Origin: Sphingomonadales bacterium Ga0077559
Lineage (GTDB): Bacteria; Pseudomonadota; Alphaproteobacteria; Sphingomonadales; Sphingomonadaceae
Assembly: GCA_001464315.1 (NCBI GenBank)
Contig: LNFK01000063.1
Location: forward strand, 1 to 41,218
Direction: 5' to 3'
DNA: 41,218 nucleotides
Each line of letters begins with the position of its first letter. Position 1 is the first letter of the stretch. A program made the translations under genes and the position numbers. The notes under the pieces are model-generated. The model was not told where the DNA came from, ran no database searches, and saw nothing but the letters and a program-made list of their open reading frames with translations. Below, in pieces: positions 8,245-17,167 of the stretch.

Positions 8245-8280
8245 AGGCAGTTGTGCTGCTTAAATATTAGGCAGCTGTGC
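8245..8280. repeat. Pair of 12-bp direct repeats upstream of the sigma-54 promoter
   Basis: AGGCAGTTGTGC (8245-8256) and AGGCAGCTGTGC (8269-8280) match at 11 of 12 bases and lie 24 bp apart. Between them, GCTGC (8255-8259) and GCAGC (8271-8275) make a dyad around an AT-rich 11-bp centre. The repeats lie 40-75 bp upstream of the sigma-54 -24 element, where an enhancer-binding protein such as NtrC would bind. They do not match the enteric NtrC consensus closely. Confidence 0.5.
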
Positions 8281-8295
8281 GATTCATGGGCAGCA

Positions 8296-10470
8296 TCATT
8301 TGCTTGCGAGTGTTTTGTCATTTGCTTTGGCATAATGCGCGCGGCTGATGACATAGGCGCGCATTTGTTCGGCTTCTTGCGGGCTGAGCACGCTGGCGAA
8401 GCTGACCATGCCATTGCCCTTGAGGACGCCGTCGATCACCACCGACTTCCATGTATCGGCATCGGCAATGCTTGCCGATTTGCGCAAATCGGGCAGCACG
8501 CCGTTGCCGACCGCGCCTGGACCATGGCAGACGAGGCAATAGCGTTGGAAGTTTGACAGCCCTGCAGCGATATTGGCAGGCGTTCCAGTCTGCGTCGGTG
8601 GCTCCCACACATAAGGTTGCGCTTCGGGTAGTGCAGGTAGGGTGGCCTTGCCACCAAGCTTGAGCACAATCAGGCGCGGGATGTTCGGCACCGCCGCGCT
8701 GGTGTTCCCAGCATAGCCCGCAACCAACGGAAACGCGCCCCCCTTGCTGGTCAGGAAGGCGACATATTGTTCGCCATCGACGGTGTAGGTCGACGCGCCC
8801 GACAGGACGCCGGACTGCACGTTAAGGTTATACAATTGCTTGCCGGTGTCCGCCGCATAAGCGCGGAATTCGCCCATTGCGGTGCCTTGGAAGACCAGAT
8901 TTCCTGCTGTGGTCATCGTGCCGCCATTCCAGGACGCGGGGTGATCGACGGTCCATTTCGCTTTGCCGGTTTTAGGATCGAACGCGACCAATTTGCCTTT
9001 GGTCGCGGCCTTCACTGCTTTGACGAAATTGATGTCGTCCGGCAAATCGGCAGTGGCAAACGCGCCGCCGGTGTTGAAGCCCAGTTTCTTGCGCTCCTGC
9101 TCGTTCGGCGCCACAGGGGGCATATAGGCGCCGCCGATATACAGCGCCGGAATGTACACCAGCCCAGTTGCCGGATTGTAGCTCATCGGATGCCAGTTAT
9201 GTGCGCCCAAGGCCGACGGGTTCGCCATGTAGAGCTTGCCCGTCTGGTTGTAGCGCGCCTCGGGCTTTTCAATGGGGCGACCGGTTTTCTCGTCATAGCC
9301 CGATGCCCAGGTGATGCCGTCGATAAACGGTTCGGCCGACAGCATCTTGCCGCTCACCCGGTCAATGGTGAAGAAAAATCCGTTTTTCGGTGCGTGGTAA
9401 AGGACTTTCACGTCCTTGCCGCCGCGTTCTTCGGTGGCGAGGATGATCGGCTGAGTCGCGGTATAATCCCATGTCTCGGCAGGGGTTTCCTGATAATGCC
9501 AGATATATTCTCCGGTGTCAGGCTTCAGCGCAACGATGGATGAAAGAAACAGATTGTCGCCTTCCCCGTTCGAACGGATGCCATGGTTCCACGGATTGCC
9601 GTTGCCGACACCGATATAGAGCTGGTCGAGTTCGGCGTCATAGACGATTGCGTCCCAGACCGTGCCTCCGCCACCGCTCTCGCGCCAGTCGCCCTTTTTG
9701 GGGGTCGCGCTCCAGGTGCTGGTCGCCGCGGTTTTCAGGATTTCATCACTTGCTGCGCCATCTGGCTCGCCCATGGGATTGGGCGTGGTGTAGAACCGCC
9801 ATGCTTGTTTGCCCGTCGCGGCGTCATAGGCGGTAACATAGCCGCGTGCGCCAAATTCCGCACCGCCAAAGCCAATCACGACCTTGTCGTTCACAACTCG
9901 CGGCACACCGGTGATCGTGCCGTTCGATTCGAGATCAAGCGTCTGCGCGCTCCAGAGTTGTTTGCCGGTTGAAGCGTCGAGCGAAATCAGGCGGCCGTCG
10001 ATGGTGCCGACAAAGACGCTACCTTTCCAGAATGCGACACCGCGGTTGACCACGTCGCAGCAGGCTTTGACCCCGCGCGCCTTGTCGACTGCGGGGTCGA
10101 AACTCCAGAGCGGCTTGCCGGTTTTGGCGTCATAGGCAAAAACTTTGGACCATGCGGTGGAGATGAACATCTTGCCATCGACAACGACGGGCGTCGCTTC
10201 CTGGCCGCGCGGGTCGGGCAGGTCGGTGAACCAGGCAATGCCGAGGTCTTTGACATTTTTGGCATTGATCTGGGTCAGCGGGCTGTGGCGTTGCTCGTCA
10301 TAACTGAAACCGGTCATTGCCCAATTGGAGCCATCGCCGCCGGTTTTGAGATAATCACCATTTATTGCGGCAAAGGCTGGGACCTCATTCGGGCTGCCCA
10401 CTTTCTGGCACGAACCCAACGATAATGTTGCGACTGCGGCAGCCGCCACCAACCAAAGCTTTTGAGTCAT
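8296..10470 (-). CDS. PQQ-dependent quinohaemoprotein alcohol dehydrogenase
   Basis: This 724-residue periplasmic enzyme oxidises alcohols and passes electrons through PQQ to a haem c. It has a lipobox-like signal (LSLGSC), an eight-bladed beta-propeller with repeated DAxTGKxxW docking motifs, and the adjacent-cysteine pair KACCDVV that contacts PQQ. The catalytic Asp is in ETWDYTATQP. The C-terminal cytochrome c domain has CLVCH near residue 645 and a likely Met ligand in GNGMVSF. The residue two after the catalytic Asp is Thr rather than Asp, so the enzyme is predicted to be calcium type, not lanthanide type. No PQQ synthesis genes are in the window. A CTCTCC/GGAGAG hairpin (10477-10492) overlaps its GGGAG ribosome site. 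Confidence 0.93.
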   Translation of the reverse strand: MTQKLWLVAAAAVATLSLGSCQKVGSPNEVPAFAAINGDYLKTGGDGSNWAMTGFSYDEQRHSPLTQINAKNVKDLGIAWFTDLPDPRGQEATPVVVDGKMFISTAWSKVFAYDAKTGKPLWSFDPAVDKARGVKACCDVVNRGVAFWKGSVFVGTIDGRLISLDASTGKQLWSAQTLDLESNGTITGVPRVVNDKVVIGFGGAEFGARGYVTAYDAATGKQAWRFYTTPNPMGEPDGAASDEILKTAATSTWSATPKKGDWRESGGGGTVWDAIVYDAELDQLYIGVGNGNPWNHGIRSNGEGDNLFLSSIVALKPDTGEYIWHYQETPAETWDYTATQPIILATEERGGKDVKVLYHAPKNGFFFTIDRVSGKMLSAEPFIDGITWASGYDEKTGRPIEKPEARYNQTGKLYMANPSALGAHNWHPMSYNPATGLVYIPALYIGGAYMPPVAPNEQERKKLGFNTGGAFATADLPDDINFVKAVKAATKGKLVAFDPKTGKAKWTVDHPASWNGGTMTTAGNLVFQGTAMGEFRAYAADTGKQLYNLNVQSGVLSGASTYTVDGEQYVAFLTSKGGAFPLVAGYAGNTSAAVPNIPRLIVLKLGGKATLPALPEAQPYVWEPPTQTGTPANIAAGLSNFQRYCLVCHGPGAVGNGVLPDLRKSASIADADTWKSVVIDGVLKGNGMVSFASVLSPQEAEQMRAYVISRAHYAKANDKTLASK

Positions 10471-10539
10471 AATGTTCTCTCCCGTAGGAGAGGCTATGCC
10501 GAACGATTGACTGCGTAAAGCGTGAATTTAATCGCTGGA

Positions 10540-11205
10540 TTAAACTACGTTTTTGAGCGCGGTTTCCAGCTGGCTTGCCGCGTTATCATAGACGCGCGCG
10601 CGCAGATTGTTAAGAATTGGCACTGGCGCGGTAGCAGGCGTGCCGCCGGTAAATGGCGGCGCCGGATCATATTCGAGCGCGAGCTGGATGCTGCGCGCGA
10701 CATCCTCGCCCGAAATCATGGCAATCAGTTCGAGCGCGAAATCGATGCCTGATGTGACGCCGCCAGCAGTGACGAGATTGCCATCGCGGACCACGCGGGC
10801 CGGTTCATGCGTTGCGCCGACCAGCGGCAGCAAATGGGTATAGCCCCAATGGCACGTGGCGCGCTTACCTTGCAGCAACCCGGCGATGCCCAAGATGAAA
10901 GCGCCGGTGCAAACGCTGGTCACCCAGTTCGCTTGTGCCCACTGCTGCCGGACAAAATCAACGAGAGCGGTGTCGGCAATCGCCTCACGCACGCCGTGGC
11001 CACCGGGAACGCAGATGATGTCCGCCTGCGGGCAATCGGTGAAGCTGGTCGTAGGAAGGATCGAAAAGCCGCAATCCGTCGTGACCGGTCCGTCGTGCTT
11101 GGAGGCAACAAAGATTTTGGCACCCGGCATCCGCGACAGCACCTGAACGGGCCCGGCAAAATCAAGCTGCGTCACATTGTCGAACAGGACAAAAACGATA
11201 TTCAT
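10540..11205 (-). CDS. DJ-1/PfpI family protein, isonitrile hydratase-like
   Basis: This 221-residue protein has a class-I glutamine amidotransferase-like fold. The nucleophile-elbow cysteine lies in SVCTGAFILG near residue 99, and an acidic residue in the DFAGP segment near residue 16 probably assists it. The layout matches the isonitrile hydratase/ThiJ group, in which the cysteine attacks isonitriles or related electrophiles; some members are chaperones or regulators instead. There is no C-terminal AraC helix-turn-helix, so it is the stand-alone enzyme form. The start has only a weak ribosome site (TTTGGACAG). The neighbours give no substrate hint. Confidence 0.85.
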   Translation of the reverse strand: MNIVFVLFDNVTQLDFAGPVQVLSRMPGAKIFVASKHDGPVTTDCGFSILPTTSFTDCPQADIICVPGGHGVREAIADTALVDFVRQQWAQANWVTSVCTGAFILGIAGLLQGKRATCHWGYTHLLPLVGATHEPARVVRDGNLVTAGGVTSGIDFALELIAMISGEDVARSIQLALEYDPAPPFTGGTPATAPVPILNNLRARVYDNAASQLETALKNVV

Positions 11206-11229
11206 CTGTCCAAACTAACGCGCGTTGAA

Positions 11230-11266
11230 CAAAAAGCAAAGGGCCGCCGGATTGCTCCGACGGCCC
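11230..11266 (-). terminator. Probable terminator of the RcnB-like gene
   Basis: GGGCCGCCGGA (11241-11251) and TCCGACGGCCC (11256-11266) form an 11-bp stem with one mismatch and a four-base loop. On the minus strand it is followed by TTTGCTTTTTG. It lies 35 bp past the stop of the gene at 11301-11783 and just before the DJ-1 gene. Confidence 0.75.
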
Positions 11267-11300
11267 AGTTTACTTGGCATCATTCCGGGAGGATGGAATG

Positions 11301-11783
11301 TTACCAGTAAAACCCACGATAGGCTTGAATTACGCGACCGGTGCGTGTGTTGACCAGCAGCACGTCATTATAGTGACGAACATAAGTCTGGTAACGGCCC
11401 GGCTGCGGCAGGCGATAGTTCGCATAATTGGCTACCCGATAGCGCGGTGCATAATAGCTGGCACCAATGGCGACGCCCGAATTGAAGGTCCGATAGCGGA
11501 ATGGTGCGTTAAAGCGCGTTCCACGGAAAGCATTGCGGTTGGTTTGCTTGTACGAGCGCCAATCGCGTCGATCTTCACGCAGTTCCTGCTTGGCTTCACG
11601 CACATCAAGGCGTTGTTCACGCACATCACGGGCGTCGCCGTAACGCTTCGCGTCCTTCAATTCGCGCTTTTCTTCACGAACTTCCTGACGGTCACGTTGC
11701 AACTCGCGTGTTTGCGCCTGCGCCGCCATGGGGGTAAGGGTGGCGGCGACAGCTGCTAAGCTTATCAAAAATTTCTTATTCAT
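11301..11783 (-). CDS. RcnB-like periplasmic protein with charged coiled-coil N-terminus
   Basis: The start at 11783 has GGAG upstream and gives a clean signal peptide cut at AQA-Q. Residues 25-75 are very rich in Arg, Glu and Asp and likely helical (RDRQEVREEKRELKD). The C terminus, about residues 110-160, matches the RcnB pattern: YRLPQPGRYQTYVRHYNDVLLV, here with NTRTGRVIQAY. E. coli RcnB is a periplasmic protein that influences nickel and cobalt export. Sphingomonads carry many RcnB-like proteins without known metal roles, so the metal function is not claimed here. A transcript-end hairpin lies downstream. A longer in-frame ATG at 11816 would add 11 basic residues and spoil the signal peptide. 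Confidence 0.78.
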   Translation of the reverse strand: MNKKFLISLAAVAATLTPMAAQAQTRELQRDRQEVREEKRELKDAKRYGDARDVREQRLDVREAKQELREDRRDWRSYKQTNRNAFRGTRFNAPFRYRTFNSGVAIGASYYAPRYRVANYANYRLPQPGRYQTYVRHYNDVLLVNTRTGRVIQAYRGFYW

Positions 11784-11971
11784 TGTCTGTCTCCATCTAC
11801 GAAAGAACAAACACATTGCTGCGTCTGTTGTTCCCTTTTTAGGAGGCCGCCCTTGAACGGGCGGAAAACCAGCCGTTCAGAAACAAGACATTAGTGTCGC
11901 AATTTGTATCAGAAACCGGCGGTCAAAGCTGGGTGCACTGGGCACCATGTTCCCCGACCGCCAGCCTGCGC

Positions 11972-12367
11972 CTATTTTTTTACAGGCGTCACGGTTACGG
12001 TTTCACCCTTGTCGCTTGTGGACGTAAAACTTCCGTCGGCGCCCGGCTTGGTCGATGTCCAGCATTCCTCGGGTTCGTCGCCATCGTCATCAAAGCATTC
12101 TTTGCCATCCTTCATGGCAAATTTGCCTTTGGTCTCCTTCCCGTCCGGGCCGGTGTCGACGTAGGTGCCGTCGGCGTTAATCGTCGTCTTGGCCATCGTT
12201 CCGTCGGCCATCTTAACATCGAAATCGCCAACCAGCGATGCCGAGTCGGTCGCCGCAGGTGCCGCCGCTTCGACGGGAGCTGCCTCGGCTTCTGCTGTCT
12301 TTTCAGCCTGTTGTGAGCACGCCGCCAACGCGGATAGCGCGGCAATCATCATCAGTTTTTTCATCAT
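11972..12367 (-). CDS. Small acidic lipoprotein of unknown function
   Basis: The 131-residue product has a lipoprotein signal with lipobox LAAC at residues 13-16, followed by an Ala/Glu-rich linker. The short beta-rich domain reads LVGDFDVKMADGTMAKTTINADGTY, and similar small lipoproteins are common in sphingomonads. Two cysteines in CFDDDGDEPEEC, within an acidic loop, may form a disulfide or bind a divalent cation. No family was recognised. A GAGGGAG ribosome site precedes two adjacent ATG codons. The 190-bp gap on its downstream side, between 11783 and 11972, holds a six-bp CCGCCC/GGGCGG hairpin near 11848 and no other gene. Confidence 0.7.
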   Translation of the reverse strand: MMKKLMMIAALSALAACSQQAEKTAEAEAAPVEAAAPAATDSASLVGDFDVKMADGTMAKTTINADGTYVDTGPDGKETKGKFAMKDGKECFDDDGDEPEECWTSTKPGADGSFTSTSDKGETVTVTPVKK

Positions 12368-12452
12368 TTTTCTCCCTCAAGATGCGACCAAGGGAGGCTA
12401 TTCGGACGAACCGATTATGGCAATGTCATTGTGGAGCGGCTGTCCGTCAGGA

Positions 12453-13640
12453 TTAGATCAACTCGACAGCCAATGCGGTAGCTTCGCCGCCGCCGATGCA
12501 TAGCGACGCAACGCCTTTGCTTTTGCCGTGTCGTTGCAGCGCCGCGATCAGTGTCGTGATGATCCGCGCGCCTGATGCACCAATCGGGTGACCGAGCGCC
12601 GTAGCGCCGCCGTGGACGTTGATCTTGTCATGCGGAATTCCAAGGTCGTGCATCGCGAACATAGCGACGCAGGCAAAGGCTTCGTTGACTTCGAACAGAT
12701 CGACGTCGCCAATCGCCCAGCCCGCCTTTTCAAGGCATTTGGTGATAGCGCCGACAGGAGCGGTCGTGAACGCCGATGGCTCCTGCGCGTGGGCTGCGTG
12801 AGCGACGATGCGAGCGACGGGGTTCAGGCCCTTGGCATCGGCAACCGACTGACGAGTAAGCACGAGTGCGGCTGCCCCATCGGAAATCGAAGAGCTCGTC
12901 GCGGCGGTAATAGTGCCGTCCTTGGCGAATGCCGGACGCAGGCTTGGAATCTTGTCGGGCATGCCTTTGCCGGGCGCTTCATCGGTGTCGACTACGACAT
13001 CACCCTTGCGCGTGGCTACCGTGACGGCAACGATTTCGTCCTTGAAGGCACCATCTGCAATCGCCGCTTGTGAGCGACGGAGCGATTCAATCGCATAGTT
13101 ATCCTGCGCTTCGCGGGTCAATTGATATTCGTTGGCGGTGTCCTGCGCAAAGGTGCCCATCGCACGGCCTTCCTCGTAAGCATCTTCCAATCCGTCGAGG
13201 AACATATGATCATAAGCGGTGTCGTGGCCGATACGCGCGCCGCCACGGTGCTTCTTGAGCAAATAAGGCGCATTGGTCATGCTCTCCATCCCGCCCGCTA
13301 CAATCAGGTCGATCGAACCAGCCGAAAGTGCTTCTGCACCCATGATGACGGTCTGCATACCCGAACCACACACCTTGTTGACTGTGGTCGCCTGCACCGA
13401 TTTCGGCAGGCCAGCCTTGATTGCCGCCTGACGCGCGGGCGCCTGGCCCAAGCCAGCCGGAAGCACGCAGCCCATATAGATGCGTTCGATGTCGTTGGCA
13501 TCAACGCCCGAACGCTCGACCGCCGCCTTGACCGCCGTTGCGCCGAGGTCGGTAGCAGTAACATCGGCCAGCGCCCCTTGCATCGCTCCCATCGGCGTGC
13601 GCGCGTAGGACAGGATGACGACGGGATCGGTGCTGCTCAT
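12453..13640 (-). CDS. Acetyl-CoA C-acyltransferase (thiolase)
   Basis: This 395-residue thiolase has all three catalytic motifs: the acyl-accepting Cys in VNKVCGSGMQ near residue 90, the His in HGGATALGHPIGASG near 350, and the C-terminal CIGGGEA Cys near 382. The length and the MTNAPYLL and NVHGG signatures are typical of biosynthetic-type acetyl-CoA acetyltransferases (AtoB/PhaA), which condense two acetyl-CoA or cleave acetoacetyl-CoA. The next gene upstream on the same strand is an acyl-CoA synthetase, suggesting a short lipid-degradation operon. The ATG at 13640 has AGGAATCTCCT before it. Preference for short or long chains cannot be read from sequence. Confidence 0.92.
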   Translation of the reverse strand: MSSTDPVVILSYARTPMGAMQGALADVTATDLGATAVKAAVERSGVDANDIERIYMGCVLPAGLGQAPARQAAIKAGLPKSVQATTVNKVCGSGMQTVIMGAEALSAGSIDLIVAGGMESMTNAPYLLKKHRGGARIGHDTAYDHMFLDGLEDAYEEGRAMGTFAQDTANEYQLTREAQDNYAIESLRRSQAAIADGAFKDEIVAVTVATRKGDVVVDTDEAPGKGMPDKIPSLRPAFAKDGTITAATSSSISDGAAALVLTRQSVADAKGLNPVARIVAHAAHAQEPSAFTTAPVGAITKCLEKAGWAIGDVDLFEVNEAFACVAMFAMHDLGIPHDKINVHGGATALGHPIGASGARIITTLIAALQRHGKSKGVASLCIGGGEATALAVELI

Positions 13641-13715
13641 AGGAGATTCCTTCTATTGAATTTGGTGCCCTATAATCCCGCGCAGCTTTCAACACAAATA
13701 GCAATTGCCGTAGGG

Positions 13716-15458
13716 TCAGGTGGCGATTTCAACCTCAAAAAGTGCCTTCAAATCGCGCTTCAATATCTTGCCGTTGGCATTGCGGGGCAGGGTGTCAGTG
13801 CAGAATATAATTTTGACGGGCACTTTAAACTTGGCGAGCCGCGCACCGACCCAAGCCTGCAATTCGCCCTCGCTGACCGTTTCGCCGGGTGCAAGATGGA
13901 CAACGGCTGCTGGTTCCTCGCCCAAGGTTTGGTGCGGGATGCCAACCAGCGCCGCGTCGGTGACGGCCGGATGTTCGTAGAGGATATTTTCGACCTCGGA
14001 GGAATAGATATTCTCGCCGCCGCGAATGATCATGTCCTTGGCGCGGTCGACGATGAAGCAGAAACCCTCCTCGTCAAGACGTGCCAGATCGCCAGTACGC
14101 ACCCATCCGTTCACGAAAGTCTCCGCTGTTGCCTCCGGGCGATTCCAATAGCCTTTCACGATCTGTGGACCTCGCGCCCACAATTCTCCGACCTCGCCAA
14201 TGGGCAGTTCGGTCTCGCCGTCTTCGGACATGATCTTGAGATCGGACACCGGGACGGGCGGGCCGCAGCTGTCGGGCCGGTTGAGATAATCCTCCGAAGT
14301 GTGCGACGTCACCGTTGCCATCGTTTCGGTCATGCCCCAGCCATTGCCGGGATAGGCGCCGAAAATTTCGTAGATCTTGGCTACCAGTTCGGGCGCGGAC
14401 GGCGCACCGCCGTAGCTGATCGATTCGATTGAACTCAGATCGTATTTCTCGCGATCCGGATGCTCAATCAGCTGCCATGCGATAAACGGGACGCCGCCGG
14501 TCGCGTTGATCTTCTCGCGCTCGATTATCTCGAACGCCTTCACGGTATCCCATTTGTGCATGAAGACGATTTTGTTGCCCGCCTGAATGGTGGGAATCAT
14601 CGACGCCGAACATGCGGTCACATGGAACATCGGCACCACGACAAGACCCGCCTTGACCATCGGTTCGGGCAACGGAGCCCCGCGCCGCAATATTGTAGCG
14701 GCTCCCGAATAGCCTGTCGTCAGGCCATTGGTCAGCAAGTTGCGGTGCGATCCGAGCGCGCCTTTGGGTTTGCCCGTTGTGCCGCTTGTGTAAAAAATGG
14801 TCACCGGATCATCTGGTGCGATGGCAACATCGGGCAGGGATCGCTCGGGCAGGTCAGCATAGCTTTTGGGGCTGCCGATCAGCGTTTCCATCGCGCGTGC
14901 CGGTTCAGCCAATTCGGCACCGCTACCGCGCGTCACCAGCACATGCCGCAGATCCGGCATTTCTGCCTTGTGCAACGCCATTCGATCCCAACGCTCGGCG
15001 TCGCATATCAAAACCGAAGCGCCCGAATCCGCCATGCCGAACGCCAGCTCTTCTCCTGTCCACCACGCATTCAGCGGAACGACGATGGCGCCAATCACTG
15101 CGCCTGCAAAGAACGCGACTGGCCATTCAGGCAGGTTACGCATCGCCAAAGCCACACGGTCGCCTTTCCGCACGCCTATGTCCTGCAACGCAGCGGCGAG
15201 GGTCGCGACGGCCTTATGCCAAGCAGAATAGGTAACGCGCTCGTCGTCGAACACCACGAACTCGCGCTCGCCGAACATTTTGGTATTTTCGGCAAGCGCC
15301 GCCAGATTGGGAAGGGCATTTTTCCAGACCCGAGTCGAAATGCCGTCGACATTCACGGTATCCATTTCGAACGGCATACCCGGCGCGCATAAGATGTCTT
15401 TCACCTGAGCGCGGCTCATTGCGGGCCAGCCAGCAGGCGAGGTCCATTTGTCGATCAT
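13716..15458 (-). CDS. Acyl-CoA synthetase (AMP-forming), fatty-acid-CoA ligase type
   Basis: This 580-residue member of the ANL superfamily activates a carboxylic acid as acyl-AMP and then acyl-CoA. The P-loop-like motif TIFYTSGTTGKPKGA is at residues 220-234. GWGMTETMA is the A5 motif and GWVRTGDLA the A7 motif. RAKDMIIRGGENIYSSEVE lies at the hinge, and the catalytic Lys is in NANGKILKR near the C terminus. The substrate is probably a medium or long fatty acid, but aromatic acids cannot be excluded. It lies 75 bp upstream of the thiolase gene on the same strand, so the two may be co-transcribed. It faces the divergent aldehyde dehydrogenase gene across 125 bp. Confidence 0.9.
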   Translation of the reverse strand: MIDKWTSPAGWPAMSRAQVKDILCAPGMPFEMDTVNVDGISTRVWKNALPNLAALAENTKMFGEREFVVFDDERVTYSAWHKAVATLAAALQDIGVRKGDRVALAMRNLPEWPVAFFAGAVIGAIVVPLNAWWTGEELAFGMADSGASVLICDAERWDRMALHKAEMPDLRHVLVTRGSGAELAEPARAMETLIGSPKSYADLPERSLPDVAIAPDDPVTIFYTSGTTGKPKGALGSHRNLLTNGLTTGYSGAATILRRGAPLPEPMVKAGLVVVPMFHVTACSASMIPTIQAGNKIVFMHKWDTVKAFEIIEREKINATGGVPFIAWQLIEHPDREKYDLSSIESISYGGAPSAPELVAKIYEIFGAYPGNGWGMTETMATVTSHTSEDYLNRPDSCGPPVPVSDLKIMSEDGETELPIGEVGELWARGPQIVKGYWNRPEATAETFVNGWVRTGDLARLDEEGFCFIVDRAKDMIIRGGENIYSSEVENILYEHPAVTDAALVGIPHQTLGEEPAAVVHLAPGETVSEGELQAWVGARLAKFKVPVKIIFCTDTLPRNANGKILKRDLKALFEVEIAT

Positions 15459-15583
15459 CGCTTCATCCGTTCCTAATCTTGCACGCTTTTCGCGCGTTCG
15501 GTCTGTCGTTACGCCATAATGGTTTCAATGTGCAACGCTTCGCGCTAGCATATTCATTGATCGATTAAATCAGGAGACAAAAG

Positions 15584-17005
15584 ATGGCGGACAACATGCA
15601 GGCAGTGCTGGAAAAGCAGCGCGCGAGCTTTATCGCGGCGTTGCCCGAGCCAATGTCAGTGCGCAGCGACCGCATGGACCGCGCGATTGCGCTGCTGATC
15701 GATAATGCCGAAAATTTTGCCAAGGCCGTCTCCGCCGATTTTGGCCATCGCAGCCGCGAGCAGACGCTGATGACCGACATCATGCCATCGGTCAGCGCGA
15801 TGAAGCATGCCAAGAAGCATTTTGAGAGCTGGGCCAAGGGCGAAAAGCGAAAGCCCACTTTTCCGCTCGGGCTGCTCGGCGCGAAGGCCGAAGTCATCTA
15901 TCAACCCAAGGGCGTGGTCGGTGTGGTTGCGCCGTGGAACTTCCCGGTGGGCATGGTGATGGTGCCGATGGCGGGCATATTGGCCGCAGGTAACCGCGCG
16001 ATGGTAAAGCCTTCCGAATTTACCGAAGAAGTCTCGGCCTTGTTCGCCGAAGTCGTTCCCAAGTATTTCGCCGAAGAAGAAATGGCGGTGTTTACCGGTG
16101 GGCCTGATGTTGGCATGGCTTTTTCCAAGCTCGCGTTCGACCATATGATTTTTACAGGCGCAACCGGTGTTGGCCGCCACATCATGCGCGCCGCCGCCGA
16201 CAATCTTGTGCCGGTGACGCTCGAGCTTGGCGGCAAGTCGCCGACGATTGTCGGACGTAGCGCTGATATCAAAAAGGCAGGCGACCGGATTGCGTTAGGC
16301 AAGATGATGAACGCCGGGCAAATTTGCCTCGCGCCCGATTATCTGCTGGTCGCCAAAGAGCAAGAGGCCGATGTAATCGAAGCAGTGAAGGCGGGGGTGC
16401 ATTCGCAATATCCGACCTTGCTTGCCAATGACGATTATACCTCGGTGGTCAACGGCCGCAATTACGAACGCCTGCAAGGCTATCTTGAGGACGCACGCGA
16501 AAAGGGTGCGGAACTGATCGAGGTCAATCCCGCAGGTGAGGATTTCGCAAGCTCGAACGGCAACAAAATGCCGCTCACGATCGTCCGCAATGTGACCGAC
16601 GACATGAAAGTGATGCAGGAGGAAATCTTCGGCCCGATTCTGCCGGTGATGACCTATGCCAGCATGGATGAGGCGGTCGATTATGTGAACGCGCATGACC
16701 GGCCATTGGGGCTCTATTATTTTGGCACCGACAAGGCCGAGGAGAGCAAAGTTCTAAACCGCACGATATCAGGCGGCGTGACCATCAACGACGTGATCTT
16801 CCACAATGCGATGGAAGATCTACCCTTTGGCGGAACAGGCCCGTCCGGCATGGGCAATTACCATGGGGCCGACGGCTTCAAGACATTCAGCCATATGCGC
16901 GCGGTATATCGCCAGACGGGGATCGATGTCGCAGGGATTGGAGGTTTCAAAGCACCTTATGGCAAGGCAACGGCGAAGACACTCGCCAAGGAATTGAAGA
17001 AATAA
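15584..17005 (+). CDS. Aldehyde dehydrogenase, coniferyl-aldehyde dehydrogenase type
   Basis: This 473-residue NAD(P)-dependent enzyme has the general-base Glu in LELGGKSP near residue 212 and the catalytic Cys in NAGQICLAPDYLL near 246. The substitution of Ala-Pro for the usual Thr/Ala after the Cys, the early oxyanion sequence VVAPWNFPV, and the short C terminus are features of coniferyl-aldehyde dehydrogenases. The group also includes fatty aldehyde dehydrogenases of the class 3 shape. AGGAG lies 7 bases before the ATG. The divergent neighbour is an acyl-CoA synthetase, so a role in oxidising aldehydes to acids that are then activated is reasonable but not shown. Confidence 0.9.
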   Translation: MADNMQAVLEKQRASFIAALPEPMSVRSDRMDRAIALLIDNAENFAKAVSADFGHRSREQTLMTDIMPSVSAMKHAKKHFESWAKGEKRKPTFPLGLLGAKAEVIYQPKGVVGVVAPWNFPVGMVMVPMAGILAAGNRAMVKPSEFTEEVSALFAEVVPKYFAEEEMAVFTGGPDVGMAFSKLAFDHMIFTGATGVGRHIMRAAADNLVPVTLELGGKSPTIVGRSADIKKAGDRIALGKMMNAGQICLAPDYLLVAKEQEADVIEAVKAGVHSQYPTLLANDDYTSVVNGRNYERLQGYLEDAREKGAELIEVNPAGEDFASSNGNKMPLTIVRNVTDDMKVMQEEIFGPILPVMTYASMDEAVDYVNAHDRPLGLYYFGTDKAEESKVLNRTISGGVTINDVIFHNAMEDLPFGGTGPSGMGNYHGADGFKTFSHMRAVYRQTGIDVAGIGGFKAPYGKATAKTLAKELKK

Positions 17006-17049
17006 GGATGCGCTTGCATCCGAATGGAGGCTCGGTTAGAGGGGCCTCC
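17006..17049 (+). other. Two tandem hairpins between aldehyde dehydrogenase and tRNA-Leu
   Basis: GGATGC (17006-17011) pairs with GCATCC (17016-17021) around a four-base loop. GGAGGC (17026-17031) pairs with GCCTCC (17044-17049) around a 12-base loop. Neither is followed by a T-run, so they may slow or process the aldehyde dehydrogenase transcript rather than end it. Confidence 0.4.
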
Positions 17050-17078
17050 GCTCTGAAGGGTTCGCCCCGATCAGCTGT

Positions 17079-17163
17079 GCCCCAGTGGTGGAATTGGTAG
17101 ACGCGCTGGACTCAAAATCCTGTTCCGAAAGGAGTGCCCGTTCGAGTCGGGCCTGGGGCACCA
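17079..17163 (+). tRNA. tRNA-Leu (anticodon CAA)
   Basis: The 85-base sequence folds as a class II tRNA. The acceptor arms GCCCCAG and CTGGGGC pair fully, the D-loop has GAATTGGTAGAC, and the anticodon loop CTCAAAA gives CAA, which reads UUG. A long variable arm (TGTTCCGAAAGGAGT) and a T-arm with TTCGAGT follow. The CCA end is encoded. The SDR gene on the opposite strand ends only 4 bp past it. Confidence 0.97.
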
Positions 17164-17167
17164 CATC

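Noticed and set aside
13122-14432. Long open frame on the plus strand opposite the thiolase and acyl-CoA synthetase genes
   Set aside because: It is antisense to two genes with clear motifs and has no recognisable protein; high-GC third positions give such shadow frames.
14460-15392. 310-codon plus-strand frame
   Set aside because: It lies fully antisense to the acyl-CoA synthetase and shows a low-complexity composition with no motif.
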